A stretch of DNA of 64,000 nucleotides. Source: Vibrio chagasii. GTDB taxonomy: Bacteria > Pseudomonadota > Gammaproteobacteria > Enterobacterales > Vibrionaceae. Shown here in pieces: positions 1 to 8,432 of this stretch. The stretch lies in contig NZ_MSCI01000003.1 in NCBI RefSeq assembly GCF_002954585.1, positions 147,967 through 211,966 of the forward strand. The letters are read 5' to 3'. Position 1 is the first letter of the stretch; each line of letters starts with the position of its first letter. The position numbers and the translations under genes were made by a program. The notes below the pieces were generated by a model. It was given only the letters and a program-made list of their open reading frames with translations, searched no databases and was not told the origin of the DNA.

Positions 1-292
1 TGAGCATAGTAAGGGCTAACGGAGCTGGGACTTCTCGCTCGGTCTGTTGTGTTTTTGGTAGCTCTTGGCTTGGAAGGGTTGAAGAGGCTTGGTCGTCAAC
101 GGGTTTCGATGGCTCGAATTTAGGTGCGGGTGCTGAAGCTTGAACATCCGGAAGCTCAAGAGACTTAGCGCCTTCGCCTGTCGGTGTATCACTAAAATGA
201 AGTACGCCATCTTCATCTACCCAGGTATAAACCGTTTGAGCAGAGCATGAGAATACGACTGTTAACCCGATCAGGAACAGTATTTTTTTCAT
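1..292 (-). CDS. DUF4124-domain secreted protein (3' part outside window)
   Basis: The gene reads leftward off the window edge, so only the first 97 codons are visible. It starts at an ATG with a GAGG ribosome site 8 bases upstream. Residues 1-18 look like a signal peptide (two Lys, hydrophobic run, then SCSAQ); the Cys could make it a lipoprotein. It is followed by TVYTWVDEDGVLHFSD, the typical DUF4124 opening, then a Pro/Ser/Gln-rich tail. It lies downstream of glnA on the same strand. In V. cholerae a gene of this kind sits between glnA and ntrB-ntrC, so those regulators probably lie just outside the window. Function is unknown. Confidence 0.8.
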   Translation of the reverse strand, partial: MKKILFLIGLTVVFSCSAQTVYTWVDEDGVLHFSDTPTGEGAKSLELPDVQASAPAPKFEPSKPVDDQASSTLPSQELPKTQQTEREVPAPLALTML

Positions 293-436
293 ATGGTTGG
301 CCTCTTTTCACCGTTAGGTTATTTCACGTTTGGCGTTGGTTTGTTATTGATTTTATTGTATTTAGTCCGACTGCTTCTGGGGGCTTTTGTCTATTATCTA
401 AGGCATGTTACGAAGAAGGAGAGGTTGAGAGAATAT

Positions 437-463
437 AAAAAAGGCCCGCCTGCGAGGCGAGCC
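437..463 (-). terminator. Intrinsic terminator of glnA
   Basis: Read on the minus strand, GGCTCGCCT and AGGCGGGCC form a 9-bp stem (one G-T pair) around a 3-base loop, followed by a run of six T. It lies about 60 bases after the glnA stop and separates glnA from the DUF4124 gene. Confidence 0.8.
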
Positions 464-520
464 TAATATTTAATCAGCGATTCTTACATGATTGCAGTAA
501 GAAAGCTTATCTACCAGAGA

Positions 521-1930
521 TTAAACAGAGTAGTACAGTTCGAACTCAAGTGGGTGAGTTGTCATGTTTACTTTCTCTACATCTTGAGACTTAAGGTCGA
601 TGTAAGAGTCGATGAAGTCGTCAGAGAATACACCGCCAGCTGTTAGGAACTCACGGTCAGCGTCCAGACACTCTAGAGCTTCTTTTAGTGAGTAAGCCAC
701 TGTTGGGATTTCTGCCGCTTCTTCAGCTGGTAGGTCGTATAGATCTTTATCCATAGCTTCGCCTGGGTGGATCTTGTTCTTAATACCGTCAAGACCAGCC
801 ATTAGCATTGCTGAGTAGCATAGGTATGGGTTCGCTGCTGGGTCACCAAAACGTAGCTCGATACGACGTGCTTTAGGGCTTGGTACCACAGGGATACGGA
901 TAGAAGCAGAACGGTTACGTGCAGAGTAAGCAAGCATAACTGGAGCTTCGAAGCCTGGTACAAGACGCTTGTACGAGTTAGTTGATGGGTTAGCAAATGC
1001 GTTGATAGCGCGAGCGTGCTTGATAACACCACCGATGTAGTAAAGTGCCATTTCAGATAGGCCGCCGTACTTATCACCAGCAAACAGGTTAACGCCGTCT
1101 TTTGCTAGAGATTGGTGAACGTGCATACCAGAACCGTTATCACCAACTAGTGGCTTAGGCATGAATGTCGCTGTTTTACCAAATGCGTGAGCAACGTTGT
1201 GTACAACGTACTTGTAGATTTGAGTTTCGTCAGCTTTCGTTGTTAGCGTGTTGAAGCGAGTTGCGATTTCGTTTTGACCCGCAGTTGCTACTTCGTGGTG
1301 GTGCGCTTCTACAACTAGGCCCATCTCTTCCATTACTAGACACATTGCTGAACGGATGTCTTGAGATGAATCAACTGGAGCTACTGGGAAGTAACCGCCT
1401 TTAACGCCTGGACGGTGACCTTTGTTACCGCCTTCTACGTCAGAACCTGTGTTCCATGCTGCTTCGATGTCGTCGATCTTGAAGAAAGAACCTGACATGT
1501 CAGTTGCAAATTTAACGTCGTCAAATAGGAAGAACTCTGGCTCAGGACCGATTAGAACTGTGTCTGCGATACCTGTAGAGCGCATGTACTCTTCAGAGCG
1601 TTTTGCGATTGAGCGTGGGTCGCGGTCGTAGCCTTGCATAGTTGCAGGCTCTAGAATGTCACAACGGATGTTTAGCGTTGCGTCTTCTGTGAATGGGTCT
1701 AGAACAGCAGATGATGCGTCTGGCATCATTACCATGTCAGATTCGTTGATGCCTTTCCAACCGGCTACTGAAGAGCCGTCGAACATTTTACCTTCTTCGA
1801 AGAAGTCTGCGTCAACTTGGTGAGAAGGAATAGAGATATGCTGCTCTTTACCTTTAGTATCTGTAAAGCGTAGGTCTACAAATTTAACTTCGTTCTCTTG
1901 GATCAGCGATAGTACGTTTTCTACTGACAT
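521..1930 (-). CDS. glnA: Glutamine synthetase, type I
   Basis: Cytosolic dodecameric enzyme that makes glutamine from glutamate, ammonia and ATP, the entry point of nitrogen assimilation. The 469 residues equal the usual enterobacterial length. Visible family signatures are FDGSSVAGW near residue 50, NGSGMHVHQSL in the ATP/glutamate site, and DLYDLPAEE near residue 398, which carries the Tyr that GlnE adenylylates, so this is the adenylylated GSI-beta type. The start ATG is preceded by a GGAGG-like site. Upstream are a sigma-54 promoter and NtrC-like sites (listed separately), so expression is expected to rise on nitrogen limitation. It diverges from typA. Confidence 0.98.
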   Translation of the reverse strand: MSVENVLSLIQENEVKFVDLRFTDTKGKEQHISIPSHQVDADFFEEGKMFDGSSVAGWKGINESDMVMMPDASSAVLDPFTEDATLNIRCDILEPATMQGYDRDPRSIAKRSEEYMRSTGIADTVLIGPEPEFFLFDDVKFATDMSGSFFKIDDIEAAWNTGSDVEGGNKGHRPGVKGGYFPVAPVDSSQDIRSAMCLVMEEMGLVVEAHHHEVATAGQNEIATRFNTLTTKADETQIYKYVVHNVAHAFGKTATFMPKPLVGDNGSGMHVHQSLAKDGVNLFAGDKYGGLSEMALYYIGGVIKHARAINAFANPSTNSYKRLVPGFEAPVMLAYSARNRSASIRIPVVPSPKARRIELRFGDPAANPYLCYSAMLMAGLDGIKNKIHPGEAMDKDLYDLPAEEAAEIPTVAYSLKEALECLDADREFLTAGGVFSDDFIDSYIDLKSQDVEKVNMTTHPLEFELYYSV

Positions 1931-2034
1931 CTTGGATAACCTCCAGTGTTATTAATTTGGTATTAGCTCGATTCGGTTGAAACTAGCATTGATTAATGTC
2001 TAACAAGTGCATTAATCGATGCTGATTTACCTAT

Positions 2035-2050
2035 TGCCAAAAGCGTGCCA
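2035..2050 (-). promoter_or_regulatory. Sigma-54 (RpoN) promoter of glnA
   Basis: On the minus strand the sequence reads TGGCACGCTTTTGGCA, which has the obligatory GG (-24) and GC (-12) separated by exactly 10 bases. It lies about 105 bp upstream of the glnA start codon. The -12 element is TGGC rather than the ideal TTGC. Confidence 0.85.
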
Positions 2051-2113
2051 AAAAAATTATTCCATTAATTTCAATGTTTTACTTGTTTTGCTGTTTCGCC
2101 TACCTCTAGTTTT

Positions 2114-2178
2114 GCACCAAAATGATCCTTGGTTGCACTGAATTGGTGCGTTTATTTGTCGATGCACCAATATGAGAC
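2114..2178. promoter_or_regulatory. NtrC-like binding site array
   Basis: Positions 2135-2149 read GCACTGAATTGGTGC, a full match to GCACY-N5-RGTGC. Two further sites have one good half, GCACC at 2114-2118 and 2164-2168, with degenerate second halves. The sites lie roughly 95-150 bp upstream of the expected start of the sigma-54 transcript, the usual enhancer distance. Binding by phosphorylated NtrC is inferred. Confidence 0.7.
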
Positions 2179-2492
2179 AAAAGCGAATACCATTCAGCAT
2201 TGAATTGCAGACATTGTCAATCCACTTTTGTCATTTAGCCGGAGTTTTGGCGAGTTACTCGCGTACGAGACTTTTTAGAATCCTACAGATTTTGCTAGTC
2301 AACACTGTACTGAATCAAAGTTAAGCCAATGTGAATCGCTAACTGATAAAAAGGCTTTGGTTCAGATCACATATTTCTGGGGTTTTTGCTAGAATCTGGT
2401 ATATTATTGACCGTTTTTTTAATCAAGCTAGTGGCACTTACCCTGATTGTAGAGGTGATGTGCGGCTACTTTTATGAGTGAATCGAGAATCC

Positions 2493-4322
2493 ATGTCTAC
2501 TCCACAGATTGATAAGTTAAGAAATATCGCGATTATCGCGCACGTTGACCACGGTAAAACAACGCTGGTTGATAAACTGCTACAACAATCAGGCACACTA
2601 GAATCTCGTGGTGAGACTGAAGAGCGCGTAATGGACTCGAATGACATCGAGAAAGAGCGTGGCATTACTATCCTTGCTAAGAACACAGCAATCGATTGGA
2701 ACGATCACCGCATCAACATCGTAGATACTCCGGGGCACGCAGACTTCGGTGGTGAAGTAGAGCGTATCATGTCTATGGTTGACTCTGTGCTACTGATCGT
2801 TGACGCAGTAGATGGCCCAATGCCTCAAACTCGTTTCGTAACGCAAAAAGCATTCGCACACGGCCTTAAGCCAATCGTTGTAATCAACAAGATTGACCGC
2901 CCAGGCGCACGTCCTGATTGGGTTATGGACCAAGTATTTGACCTATTCGACAACCTAGGTGCTTCTGATGAACAGCTAGACTTCAAAGTCGTGTATGCTT
3001 CAGCACTGAACGGTTGGGCTTGCCTAGAAGAAGGCGAAACTGGCGAAGACATGGAACCACTATTCCAAACTATCGTTGAACAAGTAGCAGCACCACAAGT
3101 TGACCTAGACGGTCCACTACAGATGCAAGTTTCTCAGCTAGATTACAGCTCTTACGTTGGTGTTATCGGTGTTGCTCGTGTAACTCGTGGTTCTGTTAAA
3201 CCAAACCAGCAAGTAACTATCGTAAGCGCAGACGGCAAAACTCGTAACGGCAAAGTTGGCACAGTAATGGGCTACCTAGGTCTTGAGCGTCACGAAGTTG
3301 ACCAAGCGAACGCCGGTGACATCATCGCGATCACTGGTCTTGGTGAGCTAAAAATCTCTGACACTATCTGTGCGCAAAACGCAGTAGAAGCGCTTCCAGC
3401 ACTGTCTGTAGATGAGCCAACAGTAACAATGACGTTCCAAGTAAACACGTCTCCATTCGCGGGTAAAGAAGGTAAGTTCGTAACTTCACGTAACATCCTA
3501 GAGCGTCTAGAGAAAGAACTGGTACACAACGTTGCACTACGTGTTGAGCAAACAGACGATCCAGACAAATTCCGCGTATCAGGCCGTGGTGAACTTCACC
3601 TATCTATCTTGATCGAAAACATGCGTCGTGAAGGCTTCGAGCTAGCAGTATCTCGTCCAGAAGTAATCATCAAAGAAGAAGATGGTCAGCTAATGGAACC
3701 GTTCGAGACTGTAACTATCGACGTTATGGAAGAGCACCAAGGCGGCATCATGGAGAACATCGGCCTACGTAAAGGTGAGCTGACTGACATGTCTCCAGAC
3801 GGTAAAGGTCGTGTACGTATGGACTTCGTTATGCCATCTCGTGGCCTAATCGGTTTCCAAACTGAGTTCATGACACTAACTTCAGGTTCTGGTCTTCTTT
3901 ACCATACATTCGATCACTACGGTCCACACAAAGGCGGTGAAATCGGCCAGCGTGTTAACGGTGTACTAATCTCTAACGGTATGGGTAAAGCGCTAACTAA
4001 CGCACTATTCAACCTACAAGAGCGTGGTCGCATGTTCATCGGTCACGGTGTTGAAGTGTACGAAGGCATGGTTGTTGGTATCCACAGCCGTGACAATGAC
4101 CTAACAGTTAACGTACTGAAAGGTAAGCAGCTAACGAACGTTCGTGCATCTGGTACTGATGACGCACAGGTTCTTACTCCGCCAATCATCATGACTCTTG
4201 AGCAAGCTCTAGAATTCATCGATGACGACGAGCTAGTAGAAGTAACACCTGAAAGCATCCGTATCCGTAAGAAGTTCCTAACGGAATCGGATCGTAAGCG
4301 TGCTTCACGTGCAGCGAAATAA
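2493..4322 (+). CDS. typA: Ribosome-associated translational GTPase BipA/TypA
   Basis: Translation-factor GTPase that binds the 70S ribosome and supports 50S assembly and growth under stress or cold. The first ATG in conserved context (MSTPQIDKLRN) is at 2493 and gives 609 residues, against 607 in E. coli; a GTG 15 bases earlier in frame is less likely. P-loop AHVDHGKTT is at residues 16-24, followed by ERGITI, DTPGHADF and NKID motifs, then EF-G-like domains II, III and V and the BipA-specific C-terminal domain. It is transcribed alone, divergent from glnA, and ends at a strong terminator. Confidence 0.97.
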   Translation: MSTPQIDKLRNIAIIAHVDHGKTTLVDKLLQQSGTLESRGETEERVMDSNDIEKERGITILAKNTAIDWNDHRINIVDTPGHADFGGEVERIMSMVDSVLLIVDAVDGPMPQTRFVTQKAFAHGLKPIVVINKIDRPGARPDWVMDQVFDLFDNLGASDEQLDFKVVYASALNGWACLEEGETGEDMEPLFQTIVEQVAAPQVDLDGPLQMQVSQLDYSSYVGVIGVARVTRGSVKPNQQVTIVSADGKTRNGKVGTVMGYLGLERHEVDQANAGDIIAITGLGELKISDTICAQNAVEALPALSVDEPTVTMTFQVNTSPFAGKEGKFVTSRNILERLEKELVHNVALRVEQTDDPDKFRVSGRGELHLSILIENMRREGFELAVSRPEVIIKEEDGQLMEPFETVTIDVMEEHQGGIMENIGLRKGELTDMSPDGKGRVRMDFVMPSRGLIGFQTEFMTLTSGSGLLYHTFDHYGPHKGGEIGQRVNGVLISNGMGKALTNALFNLQERGRMFIGHGVEVYEGMVVGIHSRDNDLTVNVLKGKQLTNVRASGTDDAQVLTPPIIMTLEQALEFIDDDELVEVTPESIRIRKKFLTESDRKRASRAAK

Positions 4323-4344
4323 TCAGATTTAACTGATTGAGTTA

Positions 4345-4381
4345 AAAAAGCCCCGAGTAGCGACGCTGCTCGGGGCTTTTG
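4345..4381 (+). terminator. Intrinsic terminator of typA
   Basis: AAAAGCCCCGAG and CTCGGGGCTTTT pair around an 11-base loop and run into a T-rich tract, about 25 bases after the typA stop. Confidence 0.9.
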
Positions 4382-4402
4382 TTTTTTGGTTGGTTTAGAT
4401 CC

Positions 4403-4775
4403 GAGTAAACGAGATGCGGGATACGAAGAGCGTGTTTAGACTAGAGATAGCTAGATACTAAGAGAGAGAGTGTCTTTGGTAACCGTTCTCTTTTATCCAT
4501 TTCCTGTCATCGAGTCGTCATTCCAGAGTCGAGGAACGAGATATCAGGAATCTTTTTATGGCATGGAAGAGATTCCCTATCACGCTCGTGCCTCGCTGTA
4601 GGGAATGACGGGAGTCTGTTGGGTAGGTTGAGAATAAGCGAGATACGAAAAGCTTGTTTAGACTGGGGATAGCCAGATACTAAGAGGGTGAGTGTCTTCG
4701 TCGCCTGTTCTTTTTTATCCATTTCCTATCATCGAGTCGTCATTCCAGAATTGAGAGACGAGATGTCTGGAATCT
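4403..4775. repeat. Duplicated intergenic repeat (about 150 bp, two copies plus hairpin)
   Basis: Two imperfect direct copies lie at 4403-4553 and 4629-4775. Both contain gtttagact, agatagc(t/c)agatactaagag, a TTTTATCCATTTCCT stretch and atcgagtcgtcattccag, and each ends in a ggaatct. Between them, 4571-4610 is a separate hairpin with GATTCCCTA and TAGGGAAT arms. In copy 2 ATTCCAGA (4742-4749) pairs with TCTGGAAT (4766-4773). The gagatgcgggatacgaag motif recurs in the 41.7 kb repeat field. A 71-codon minus-strand frame inside it has no family resemblance and is not called. The block fills the 450 bp between typA and the next gene. Confidence 0.85.
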
Positions 4776-5304
4776 AGCTTTTGATTCCCAGGTGACTTTT
4801 AACGAACTGAGCTCGCTCATCTACCGACGTAAACGGCACTTCAACTACTTCATAACCAAGCTCTTGATAGACTTTGAATAGCGCGTGGTGAATCTCTAAC
4901 GCTTCTTCGAATGGGTAAGGGCGTACTTCATCTTGAACATAGATCGAAGCCTCAGGGCGGCAGAACAACACTTGAGAGTGATAGCCTTGGCTTGCCTCTC
5001 GGTAGGTCGCATCTATCTCTAGATTTGTCTGAGCCAAATAGCCACAAATGTCCGGAATAGCGCGATCGAGAAAGGCAATCGGATGTTGATTTGCTTGGTC
5101 TTTTTGCTTGCTCATCACACCTAGACAAAGCTCAGCAAAGCCGGGAAGGTCAACCCAAGGTAATATACCGTCTTCAAGCTGACTTTGCTGTTCTATTAAC
5201 TGACGAGAGGACTCTGCGAAGGTGGGGTAACCCGCATCAGCCAATGCATTAATCAGAGTGGTTTTTCCGGCGCCAGGGCCGCCAGTTATAATGATTGGAT
5301 TCAT
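4774..5304 (-). CDS. Small P-loop ATPase (AAA_28-like)
   Basis: A 176-residue protein with Walker A GGPGAGKT at residues 8-15 at the very N-terminus, then a short nucleoside-kinase-like fold with an FLDRAIPD segment near residue 80 that resembles a Walker B/lid region. This pattern fits the predicted ATPase family COG3911/AAA_28. Such proteins are widespread in Vibrio but their substrate is unknown. The stop codon falls at the outer edge of the repeat block. It lies 31 bases downstream of the DUF2959 lipoprotein gene on the same strand, so the two probably share a transcript. Confidence 0.75.
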   Translation of the reverse strand: MNPIIITGGPGAGKTTLINALADAGYPTFAESSRQLIEQQSQLEDGILPWVDLPGFAELCLGVMSKQKDQANQHPIAFLDRAIPDICGYLAQTNLEIDATYREASQGYHSQVLFCRPEASIYVQDEVRPYPFEEALEIHHALFKVYQELGYEVVEVPFTSVDERAQFVKSHLGIKS

Positions 5305-5335
5305 ACGGGCTTATCTTGTTTTGTCTTTTTAGGCG

Positions 5336-5977
5336 TTACTTCTGATTGAGTTGATCAAGGAACTTATCCGACTCAGCAATCGCTGCATTCATCTGTTTGA
5401 TCGCGTACGCGATGTCTTTTTCTAGACTCATAAACTCACCTTGCAGTGAACCAACCGCACTCGCATTGAGGTTGTGTTTTAGATAAAGGGTGTTGTCGCG
5501 CAGAGTATTGAGCACAGGATCCATCTTCTTCTCTGCACGCTTCATAGCTGACAGCATGGTTTGGTAAGACGATTTAGTTTCACGTAGTTTCTGCTCACTC
5601 GAACGACGTAGGGAATTACTGGTGTAGAGATCGAGCTCGGTTTGCCACTCTTCAAACAGTGCATCAGATACATCTTCAATCGCAGCGATTCGGTCAGTCA
5701 CATTTTGCGCCGCTTTTTCGCTGTCTTGGTATTTATCGTTTATCTTGTTGTACATGTCTTCTAGGTCGCCGCCACTGAAATTAGTCAGGCTGCTGAGTGC
5801 TTCAAGCGCGCTGGTAAACTCTTCCTGAGCATCCTGCTGCGACTCTTTTGCATCTTCTACTCTGTCGACCATGATGTCACGTTTGTGATAACCCACTTGT
5901 TCCATTGCAGAGTAATAAGCGGATTGGCATCCAGTAAGAGTAAAAATAGAGAGGACTATAACTATTAAATAAGGCAT
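5336..5977 (-). CDS. DUF2959-family lipoprotein
   Basis: 213 residues with a hydrophobic lead peptide and lipobox LTGC at residues 14-17, predicting lipidation at Cys17 and anchoring in the envelope. The rest is a long, charged, probably coiled-coil helical region (YHKRDIMVDRVEDAKESQQDA and onward), which is the pattern of DUF2959. A site AGGAAA precedes the ATG by 7-8 bases. No function is established for the family. It is first in a likely two-gene unit with the downstream ATPase and diverges from yihY. Confidence 0.8.
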   Translation of the reverse strand: MPYLIVIVLSIFTLTGCQSAYYSAMEQVGYHKRDIMVDRVEDAKESQQDAQEEFTSALEALSSLTNFSGGDLEDMYNKINDKYQDSEKAAQNVTDRIAAIEDVSDALFEEWQTELDLYTSNSLRRSSEQKLRETKSSYQTMLSAMKRAEKKMDPVLNTLRDNTLYLKHNLNASAVGSLQGEFMSLEKDIAYAIKQMNAAIAESDKFLDQLNQK

Positions 5978-6061
5978 CCTTGTTTCCTATAGTTAAATAA
6001 TATCAACCGTAGTAAATCACTTACTCACTTTGGTTGGTATAACGGATTATTAATTAAAACT

Positions 6062-7006
6062 ATGAACGAGTTACCAGGGAGATACAAGTTGAAGATAACA
6101 AAGGTCGGCATACTTAGTATCCAGTATTTTCGCTACCTTTTAGCGCGTATGACGCATGATCGAGTCAATGTGAATGCGGGCTATTTGGCGTACATTACCT
6201 TACTTTCAATCGTACCCATGTTGACGGTTTTGCTCTCTATCTTGTCATCATTTTCCGTGTTCGCGGATGTGGGTATCGTGATTCAAAACTTCATCATTAC
6301 TAACTTTGTTCCAGCATCAGGGGATGCGGTGCATGGCGCCTTGTTAGAGTTTGTCGCTAACACGGGAAAAATGACGGCGGTTGGTGGTGCGTTCTTATTT
6401 ATCGCTGCGCTAATGCTTATCTCTAACATCGATAAGAACCTAAATTACATCTGGCGTGTCACTGAGAAGCGACGTGCCGTACTGTCGTTCTCGATGTACT
6501 GGATGGTGCTCACTCTCGGGCCAATCTTGGTTGGGGCTAGCATTGCAGCCACCTCATATGTGACATCATTAAGCTTGCTACAAAACGAAGTGGTGTCTGG
6601 TGCCTTTAATACTCTGATTCGCAAACTCCCTCTGATTCTCTCTTTTTTTGCGTTTTTTGGTTTATACCTATTGGTACCTAATAAGAAAATCCACTTTTCT
6701 CATGCAGCCGCTGGCTCTTTGGTGGCTGCATTACTGTTCGAACTTAGTAAGAAAGGCTTCGCTGCTTACATCACTCAGTTCCCTTCATATCAGGTGATCT
6801 ATGGTGCATTGGCGGCGATTCCGATTCTGTTTGTTTGGGTTTATTTATGTTGGTTGATCGTGCTAGTGGGTGCTGAGGTGACGGCTGCGCTTGGTGAGAA
6901 GGAAGAGTGGAGTGGGACGCAAAAAATAATGGTACACTCCACGGATAACGACAAAATCACAGAGCAAGGAAACAACAGTGATAGCACTGATTCAGAGAGT
7001 AAGTGA
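6062..7006 (+). CDS. yihY: YihY/BrkB-family inner membrane protein
   Basis: 314-residue polytopic inner membrane protein with about six hydrophobic segments and the family's GYLAYITLLSIVPM near residue 40. Its biochemical role is not known; the old annotation as ribonuclease BN is wrong for this family. The ATG at 6062 has no clear ribosome site; an in-frame TTG at 6089, preceded by AGGGAG 8 bases away, is a credible alternative start. The 3' end overlaps dtd by 29 bases, and yihY-dtd-fabY has the same order as in E. coli, suggesting one transcript. Confidence 0.85.
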   Translation: MNELPGRYKLKITKVGILSIQYFRYLLARMTHDRVNVNAGYLAYITLLSIVPMLTVLLSILSSFSVFADVGIVIQNFIITNFVPASGDAVHGALLEFVANTGKMTAVGGAFLFIAALMLISNIDKNLNYIWRVTEKRRAVLSFSMYWMVLTLGPILVGASIAATSYVTSLSLLQNEVVSGAFNTLIRKLPLILSFFAFFGLYLLVPNKKIHFSHAAAGSLVAALLFELSKKGFAAYITQFPSYQVIYGALAAIPILFVWVYLCWLIVLVGAEVTAALGEKEEWSGTQKIMVHSTDNDKITEQGNNSDSTDSESK

Positions 7007-7412
7007 AGCTGCCGTCCGTGTTGATGGCGAAGTAGTTGGTGAGATTGAACAAGGCTTATTAGTATTATTAGGCGTAGAAAAAGGTGACGACGAAGCCAAA
7101 GCGAAACGTTTGATGGAACGAGTGACGACTTATCGTGTCTTTGGAGATGAAGACGATAAAATGAACCTCAACGTGAAGCAGGTGAATGGCAAGGTGCTAG
7201 TAGTTTCTCAATTCACACTGCCAGCCGATACCAAAAAAGGTACACGAGCAGGTTTTTCTCGTGGTGCTCATCCAGAAGATGCCGAGCGTCTTTACAATTA
7301 TTTCTCTGACCAATGTGAATCAGTATTGCCAACGGAACGTGGCCGATTTGCAGCCGACATGAAAGTGTCTCTGGTTAATGATGGCCCAGTAACATTCTGG
7401 CTGCAGGTTTAA
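6978..7412 (+). CDS. dtd: D-aminoacyl-tRNA deacylase
   Basis: Removes D-amino acids wrongly attached to tRNA, and glycine from tRNA-Ala. The 144 residues match the family. Visible signatures are MIALIQRVSEAAV at the start, SQFTLPADTKKG around residue 77, and NDGPVTFWL at the C-terminus, whose Gly-cisPro dipeptide reads chirality. It begins with GTG, preceded by AAGGAA, inside the end of yihY, so translation is probably coupled. Confidence 0.95.
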   Translation: MIALIQRVSEAAVRVDGEVVGEIEQGLLVLLGVEKGDDEAKAKRLMERVTTYRVFGDEDDKMNLNVKQVNGKVLVVSQFTLPADTKKGTRAGFSRGAHPEDAERLYNYFSDQCESVLPTERGRFAADMKVSLVNDGPVTFWLQV

Positions 7413-7428
7413 GCTTAAAGGAATAAGC

Positions 7429-8364
7429 ATGTTTAAACTCATAACCCCAACCACCGAAAATCAACTGAACAAGTATTACCATTTTCGTTGGCAGATGTTG
7501 CGTGAACCTTGGCGAATGCCTGTAGGTTCTGAGCGTGACGAATACGATGGCATGAGTCACCATCGTATGATTGTAGATGGTCGAGGTCGTCCGATGGCGA
7601 TTGGTCGTCTGTATATCACCCCAGATCTCGAAGGTCAGATCCGCTACATGGCGGTAAAAAACTCTCGCCGTAGCAAAGGCATGGGCTCGCTGATTTTAGT
7701 CGCACTAGAGTCGCTGGCTCGCCAAGAGGGTGCTAAGCGCTTGGTATGTAACGCGCGAGAAGATGCGATCTCATTCTATGAGAAGAATAGCTTCGAGCGT
7801 CGTGGTGAGATTAACGACCAACGTGGTCCTGTTCGTCACCAACAGATGGTGAAGCCGCTTGATCCAATGGCTGATGTTCTGCGTAAGCCTGAGTGGTGTA
7901 ATGAGCTTCAGCAGCGTTGGGAGCACCAGATCCCTATCAGCGATAAGATGGGTATCAAGATAAACCAGTACACAGGTTATCAGTTCGAGTGTAGTGCTCA
8001 GCTAAACCCGAATCTGAACCCACACAACACCATGTTTGCAGGCTCTGCTTTTACGCTAGCAACACTGACTGGTTGGGGAATGACATGGCTATTGATGAAA
8101 GAGCGCGGTCTGACGGGCGACATCGTTCTAGCAGACAGTAATATTCGTTACCGCCATCCCGTGGAGCAAAACCCTGTCGCCTCTACTTCTTTAGATGGTA
8201 TCAGTGGTGACTTGGATCGCCTCGCATCAGGAAGAAAGGCTCGTATCATTATTCACGTGACCATCCACAGCGGTGACGTGGAAGCGGTGGAGTTTACTGG
8301 CACCTACATGCTGATCCCTGACTATAAGAAGATCCTGTCGAGTGATAGCAAGGTGAGCGAATAA
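7429..8364 (+). CDS. fabY: FabY/YiiD bifunctional protein (GNAT plus thioesterase-like domain)
   Basis: 311 residues. The N-terminal half is a GNAT acyltransferase domain with the acetyl-CoA pocket RRSKGMGS near residue 82. The C-terminal half (about 165-305) is a hot-dog thioesterase-like YiiD_C domain with FECSAQLNPNLNPHNTMFAGS. The E. coli equivalent is annotated FabY with a role in fatty acid synthesis; the exact reaction is uncertain. It starts 16 bases after dtd, preserving the E. coli order, and ends at a bidirectional terminator. Confidence 0.85.
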   Translation: MFKLITPTTENQLNKYYHFRWQMLREPWRMPVGSERDEYDGMSHHRMIVDGRGRPMAIGRLYITPDLEGQIRYMAVKNSRRSKGMGSLILVALESLARQEGAKRLVCNAREDAISFYEKNSFERRGEINDQRGPVRHQQMVKPLDPMADVLRKPEWCNELQQRWEHQIPISDKMGIKINQYTGYQFECSAQLNPNLNPHNTMFAGSAFTLATLTGWGMTWLLMKERGLTGDIVLADSNIRYRHPVEQNPVASTSLDGISGDLDRLASGRKARIIIHVTIHSGDVEAVEFTGTYMLIPDYKKILSSDSKVSE

Positions 8365-8400
8365 TTTCACGCTTGCTCGGATAGGTTGAGTTGTGGATTG

Positions 8401-8432
8401 AAAGCGCTACTCCTGTGGAGTGGCGCTTTTTT
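8401..8432. terminator. Bidirectional terminator between fabY and the asmA-family gene
   Basis: AAAGCGC-t-ACTCC and GGAGT-g-GCGCTTT form an interrupted 12-bp stem with a TGT loop. T runs follow on the plus strand. The stem overlaps the last codons and the stop of the minus-strand asmA-family gene. Confidence 0.8.

Noticed and set aside
802..1083. Open frame of 93 codons antisense or overlapping within glnA
   Set aside because: It is a shadow in another frame of a highly conserved gene, with no ribosome site.
4507..4722. 71-codon open frame on the minus strand inside the repeat block
   Set aside because: It lies wholly in the duplicated intergenic repeat and has no conserved domain or convincing ribosome site.
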